The notes under the pieces: generated by a model
What the model was told of the DNA's origin: nothing
Database searches by the model: none
Seen by the model: the letters and a program-made list of their open reading frames with translations, nothing else
Source of the DNA: Sipunculus nudus
Taxonomy: Eukaryota > Annelida > Sipuncula > Golfingiida > Sipunculidae
Assembly (NCBI GenBank): GCA_026874595.1
Contig: CM049312.1
Span: 24,051,956 to 24,115,955 of the forward strand
Direction of reading: 5' to 3'
Length of the DNA stretch: 64,000 nt
Program-made: the position numbers and the translations under genes
Part shown: positions 59,087-64,000 of the stretch, piece by piece
Layout of the letters: each line of letters opens with the position of its first letter
How positions within the stretch are numbered: position 1 is the stretch's first letter

Positions 59087-59125
59087 CTAGTGTCCTCTGG
59101 CAGGCTGGGCAGCCGGATTTGGAGG
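59087..59125 (-). CDS. Candidate minus-strand terminal exon, unit A
   Basis: On the minus strand TTTTTAATTTCAG precedes 13 codons reading PPNPAAQPARGH-stop. AATAAA follows 22 nt later (59060-59065 on the + strand). The same arrangement recurs in the paralogous unit B at 62950-63015. The exon is too short to name. Upstream exons were not found in the unit, so this may be a stranded 3' end of a gene. Confidence 0.3.
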   Translation of the reverse strand, partial: PPNPAAQPARGH

Positions 59126-59895
59126 CTGAAATTAAAAAGTTTCATAAAAAGCATGATGAATAGGAATGAACTTTAAAATAAAAGTAAACGTGTTGACCCA
59201 ATAGAGAGGGTATGTCACACAAAACAAACAGAAAAGGCTGCTGAGGTGTGATTTGTAATTTTAAATCCCCCATTACGTCACATTCAGCAAAAATTAAGGT
59301 TGAGGATAAAGAAACATAACTGTGTGCCAGTTAAGAAATTTCTCTTAAAGATCCTAGTTTTTTTCTTAGATGTTTATTTTATATAACATTAGCCCAGTTC
59401 ATTCTTCCGGACTGGTAACAACAAACTGCATAGGAATATCAAGTTGACATGCTTTATTTTATTAGAAGACGACCAAACTATTACCCTCTAAGTCAGGGAG
59501 GTCTGAGTCCCCCAGATGACTACAACCTACATTACACTTGATATCTCAGTTCAATTTTTGTTATCATATTATGCTCACTCAGATCTAACATACGTCTTTG
59601 GCACCTTGGCAAGAGGGTTGTAAATTGTAGGTAGTACCTGTAGCATCTGTAGGAAAAATCCTTTAAATATAAACTCTTAATATACGACCTTCCTGGCCTC
59701 CATGCAACCTAAAATTTGCAGGGGACGTACGATCCTGCAATCCCTGAAAATTTGAACTTAAATAGGAATAGCTGGTTAAACTAGCCAAAAAATAATAAAT
59801 CAGTATCAGAAACATCGTTAAAATAGGGCAAAAAAGCTAACTCTTGTATATATATATATGTATATATATAACTCTGAAGAAAAACAACACTGTTA

Positions 59896-59943
59896 ATTCA
59901 CAACAGTCCGTTTCACGGGATGCGACCCGATCATCAGGTGAAT
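59896..59943 (-). ncRNA. Hammerhead ribozyme motif (retroelement-type)
   Basis: On the minus strand the order is: stem I 5' strand ATTCAC, core CTGATGA, stem II CGGG-TCGCAT-CCCG, core GAAA, stem III ACG-GAC-TGT, then cleavage nucleotide T, and stem I 3' strand GTGAAT (perfect 6-bp pairing). One T-T mismatch sits at the base of stem II. Penelope-like elements and retrozymes carry such short-stem-III hammerheads. The predicted cut is between 59902 and 59901. A T-rich tail and (TA)n follow. Confidence 0.65.
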
Positions 59944-60063
59944 GTGGTTAGAATGAAGCTAACGGCGTGGTTTGAAAAGCCGAGACTTTACGAGATTACG
60001 AGATTATGCTTTGTGCGATTCGGGTGGATGGGGGGGGGGGGCATGTGAAAGACTGACACTGAT

Positions 60064-60089
60064 CCTATTGTCCTTAGGTGCACAATAGG
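60064..60089. repeat. 8-bp-arm hairpin
   Basis: CCTATTGT and ACAATAGG are separated by 10 nt, upstream of the ribozyme on the minus strand. Confidence 0.5.
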
Positions 60090-60145
60090 ATTGGTCGGGG
60101 TACACGTGCGATACTGGAACATAACAGGGCAGGGCAGCCTTCTAC

Positions 60146-60149
<4 letters not shown>

Positions 60150-60204
<55 letters not shown>

Positions 60205-60212
60205 GTATATAT
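60150..60212. repeat. (AT)n microsatellite
   Basis: AT repeats broken by two G. Confidence 0.95.
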
Positions 60213-60620
60213 GAGAATCGGAGTTGATAGATTATAAATCGTCATTAATAAATTGTCTCAAATGATCTTCCAACTATAATTCTTTTAATACCATGACATT
60301 TACAAAATAATGACGCAGAAAGGATCTCGAAAACTACTTGAATCTTCTAACAGGATATTTTATCGGTAAAACATAATTGATGATCACATTGAAATATTGT
60401 GTTATTGCTGTCGTAAATTTAAAATGAGAGCTATCACATCTGTTATTCGCATTTTAGAGAGCCAAAACCTTATCTCAGTGTGTCGCCTTTTATGTAACAA
60501 TTTAGGGATAATTTAAGTATGTAAATATATGTAAACAAGATAAAGAGTCATATTTTGGGTAAGAGTTATTTATGTCAAATTGTTCGTTAGGACAATGAAC
60601 CTGTACTGTACGCACATGTA

Positions 60621-60640
60621 TTATATATATATATAAATAT

Positions 60641-60688
<48 letters not shown>
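60621..60688. repeat. (AT)n / (CATA)n microsatellite
   Basis: Alternating AT with an ACATACAT interruption. Confidence 0.95.
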
Positions 60689-60690
<2 letters not shown>

Positions 60691-61379
60691 TTATTCGTAC
60701 CAAGGTACACACAAATTGTGTTAATATAAACAGAAAAGAAGAAAAATAGCTATATTATGATGAACTGATAATTTATATAATTTGATATAATCAAATTGCT
60801 CATTAAGACAATGTAAGTTTGATAGGGCGTGATTAAGGATTAGTGTTAATATTTATGTATTCAATGTAATCCTATCCTGCCATAATGATGTGTATCAATC
60901 CCACAATCCAGAGCGTCGTGTCACTTTTACATGGTACAAGGACATGTCCGGATGGGAAAATGTCCACCTGCATTTGACGAACTCTCTGATTTCAGCCTCT
61001 GCATGTGTGTTATCGCGTAGTCACAGAAATACCTGATACTGGTACACCATATATGGGGGCGAACCTAAATAAATCTATAAAATCGAACAATACAGGCTTA
61101 ATGCTAGAAAAGGGACGTTGGGGTTTACGTTCGCATTGTTTTCCTCCTTCCTCCTGCATGAGTTTTTTTTTTGTAAAACTTCTGCTGACTTCCTAGCACA
61201 CTTGTTCTAGTTAAAGTTATTCCTGAAATATCTGGTCCCTGTAAGAATTTGTACACAGAATCGACAAATATAAATGGTCTTTCTGAAGGTTCTGTTTTTC
61301 AGTGTTTGGTGAACAATTTTGCTTTATGTATTATGATTAAATCACGATTTAAGTTATATAGAATAATTTTTGCTCCAGG
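60689..61379. other. Spacer between duplicated units
   Basis: No gene is seen. From about 61299 the sequence becomes similar to 45395-45517. Confidence 0.4.
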
Positions 61380-62630
61380 TAATGTTCTGATGTTTTTATA
61401 TTTTCATGTTTCTTAAACAATTATCCGGTATATTTTAAAGCAGTTTAACTTGCCTGTCTGCTGTTTTAATAAGTTTTAGCAAAATAGCTTAATTTATTTT
61501 TAGATTTCTTTTAAACCTTACACAAAAAAAATCAAGCACCATCATAATTGAGGCCATGGCGTTTACTTTGAAAAGGTTAGATTTCCTTAAACATTAAACT
61601 GGATTGACCTGAAATTTAATATGACAGCATCCGGGAAAACTGAGACTGGTAGAAATATCTCAAAGCCTACTGCTTATTACCTCTCTCGCACATACCGCCT
61701 CTCCCACCCTCGAATATCTTCGACAAGATTTTCCTAAAATGATTGGACGCATTTCTTTGAAAGTTTGCAAATACTTATCCGTACGGGGTTGGGGGTCATG
61801 TATCAGAGCAACAACTAGGATAGCTTTATCAATTGAGCAAGAATCGTAGCCTCATCGATTTAGCAACTGGTCAATAGGTATGCTTCCGGTAAAGGGACCT
61901 TGTCACAAGCGGTTATATCCAAGGTCCAGGGGTTTTGTCGAACTGCAACATATAAAGCGTCCGACATGTACATATCTGACGCCATGCATTTCCTTTATTT
62001 ATTTATATTATATTAAATTTTAAAGGGAAAGCCTGCTCTCCGTCAGTGTCCAAAGCTGCTGTCTGCATATGAATATCAGGCTAACAACAGTGGACCAAAC
62101 ATGTGACGCCTAATTGGATGCCTTGCTTTCACATGCAGTTCGGGGCGGGGGGGGGGGGCTAGTAGTTTGGGCTTCTGTATTATTAAATATATAGGCTACT
62201 TAAATTTTCAAAATATTACTAGTCAAAGCAATATTGGAATGTCGCGTACGTGTACAGTCCAGTTTTGGATCTACCAACCGTACTGATCTGTTGGATATTG
62301 TTCAAAATGATATATCTGCATAATAGAAAAGACTGCTTTTATGATTACTCCGATCATCGGATTTAAATCTACATGCAAAAACCTAGAAGCCTGTCAGTAC
62401 GATTGCAATATAATTTTGAAGGTATTAATTTATATTTCTACTGCCATCAGTCATGTGTCATTGTACTATCCGTTTTTTTGTGATTAAAATGCATTTCAAG
62501 TCATTAAAATTACAGAGGAAAGGGTAGTGCGTCAAGATAAGAGGTCAGATCAGTGTCATTTTACATAATCTCAAAAAGTCGACGTGATTTAAAATATTGG
62601 TCTGCGAGCTTACGATGGTGCTAACCAGAG

Positions 62631-62662
62631 TGACCAGTCTGAGCAAACATGTAACCCTCCAT

Positions 62663-62693
<31 letters not shown>

Positions 62694-62896
62694 CATACTC
62701 ACACTGCGGAATTTGAATTGTCTGTTAAAAAGTTCAGCATGACATGAATCTATAAAATAATAAAAAATATAAAAAAGTGACCAGTCTGAGCAAACATGTA
62801 ACCCTCCATCCCCCCTCTCTCTCTCTCTCTCTCTCTCTCATACTCACACTGCGGAATTTGAATTGTCTGTTAAAAAGTTCAGCATGACATGAATCT
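62631..62896. repeat. 147-bp tandem duplication with (CT)n
   Basis: TGACCAGTCTGAGCAAACAT begins at 62631 and 62778. Both copies include a (CT)n run and CACTGCGGAATTTGAATTGT, and are nearly identical, so the duplication is recent. Confidence 0.92.
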
Positions 62897-62949
62897 TTAA
62901 GTATAAATTAACATTGACCCAAACAACTATGAACCAAATTAGCGTTTAT

Positions 62950-63015
62950 TTAGTTAAGTGAAGCGCAACATCTGGTGTGGTGTCCTCTAGTTGGCTGGGC
63001 AGCCGGATTTGGGGG
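62950..63015 (-). pseudogene. Second copy of the candidate minus-strand terminal exon, unit B
   Basis: The acceptor TTTTTAATTTCAG is kept. The first seven codons (PPNPAAQ) differ from unit A by one synonymous change. A 5-bp insertion (net) near the end shifts the frame past the unit-A stop, and the reading continues to TAA at 62950-62952, overlapping the AATAAA signal. This looks like a diverged or decaying duplicate. Confidence 0.25.
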
Positions 63016-63700
63016 CTGAAATTAAAAAGTATCAAAATCGGCATGATAAATACGAATGAACGTTAAAATATAAGTACACGTGTTTACCCAGTACACAGGC
63101 GAAGTTGAACAAAACAAACTGAACGGGCTTTTGAGGTGTGATTTGCAATTTTAAATCCCCAATGACGGATCATTGAGCAAACATTAAGGTGAATGAAAAA
63201 GGACCATAATTGTGCGCCTATTAAGAAATTTCTCCTAAAGATCTCGTTTTTTATTCTTAGGTGTATATTTAATAAAACATTATCTTCCGGATAGATAACA
63301 ACAGACTGCATAGGAATACTTAGTTGACTTGCTTGATTTTTTTAGAAGATGACGAAATTATTACCTTCTAAGTCTGCCAGAGAATATTTATATAAAAAAA
63401 ATGAAATTTATTTTCACCTGAGGACTTCAACCTTTATGAGCCCTGATATATCAGTGTATTTTTTGTAATCATTTAATGCTCACTCAGATCTAATATAATT
63501 GTTTGGCACGTTGACAAAAGGGTTGAACATTTTAGGTAGTATCTGTGGCATCATGTCTCAAAAATCCCTTCATTCAAATCCTTAGAGAAATGTTTAAAAC
63601 TCTGATCATACTGAATACAATTTTTCTTCTAACTGTGCGACCTTCATGGCCAACATGCAACCGAAAATTCGCAGGGGACTTACGATCCTAAAATCCATGC

Positions 63701-64000
63701 GTCCAGTTTGGATCGAGATTTATTAACAGTTTAAAATGGTACAGTTTTCTCTCTTAAAATATAAATATTTCATTGAATTTTGATTTTGCTTCGATGGTTG
63801 TTTCAGACACAAATAAAATATAAGATAAAAAAAAATAAATAAAAATTGTAAAATATTTTTGAATGAAAAAAACTCATGTTAGATGTGCAAAGAAAACCAT
63901 CACTTATACTTTCATGAGTCCACTATAACATTGTTCGCTTTAACTGTGTGGCTAGAATAACTCGAATGTTAATTTAACCTGCCTGTATTTAAATATATAT
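63701..64000. other. AT-rich window end
   Basis: Nothing recognisable is seen. Confidence 0.4.

Larger units (their letters stand above)
52560..59755. repeat. Duplicated unit A, interrupted by two insertions
   Basis: Segments 52560-52902, 57277-57540 and about 58457-59755 are collinear with unit B at 61380-63700. Shared phrases include ATATGACAGCATC, AAGCGGTTATA, GTACGTGTACAGTCCA, TCTGCGAGCTTACGATGGTG and CTCACTCAGATCTAA. The gaps are filled by two AGCTGACTA-type elements. Confidence 0.8.
61380..63700. repeat. Duplicated unit B (uninterrupted copy)
   Basis: It is collinear with unit A without the two large insertions. It carries about 150 bp extra at 62281-62440 and an internal 147-bp tandem duplication at 62631-62896 that is absent from unit A. 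Confidence 0.8.

Noticed and set aside
59564-59734. Possible minus-strand coding exons in unit A (DRTSPANFRLH and LPTIYNPLAKVP frames), with counterparts in unit B
   Set aside because: Differences between units are mostly amino-acid-changing and the gap between the two supposed exons in unit A is only about 44 bp, so purifying selection and normal splicing are not supported.
60045-60245. YIYIYIYI-like frame
   Set aside because: It is translation of (AT)n.

Overview
The window is AT-rich animal nuclear DNA. Coding exons are short, carry GT-AG introns and lie in a sea of diverse repeats. The only gene identified with certainty is the coiled-coil protein gene CCDC148 on the + strand, with 12 coding exons from 19095 to 43852 that encode 605 residues. 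Small introns of 0.5-7 kb and the repeat content (tRNA-derived SINEs, repeats opening with AGCTCAGCTGACTATAAGTC followed by GTCC runs, many short TIR elements, a hammerhead-bearing retroelement tail) suggest a lophotrochozoan, most likely a bivalve mollusc. That placement is inference.

Layout. 1-4300: no recognised gene, one 346-bp TIR element with TTA duplications, and an (AT)n run. 4391-10485: a 6-kb composite block. Its two arms of ~133-bp ACGACG-rich repeats lie in opposite orientation and flank 1.2 kb of single-copy DNA and a 41-bp satellite; 27-bp direct repeats bracket the whole block. 10745-11065: a SINE. 11741-14440: a 2.7-kb element with 45-bp terminal inverted repeats that contains four exon-like segments of an unrecognised protein. 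14440-18780: tandem and inverted repeats, including a 428-bp TIR element. 18780-45000: promoter, exons, introns and 3' flank of CCDC148. Intron 7 is 6.6 kb and holds a dispersed repeat that was itself split by a 1.9-kb element with TTAA duplications. Intron 9 starts with tandem copies of the exon-9 donor junction. 45390-52560: repeat fragments and a tentative small gene (48898-50462). 52560-64000: two diverged copies of a ~2-kb unit. The left copy is interrupted twice by repeats of the AGCTCAGCTGA type and the right copy acts as the empty site; each unit contains what looks like a minus-strand terminal exon with a poly(A) signal. A hammerhead ribozyme motif lies on the minus strand at 59896-59943.

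CCDC148 is a predicted cytoplasmic coiled-coil protein of poorly known function. The other regions are mainly mobile-element history, and the nesting order can be read directly from the sequence.
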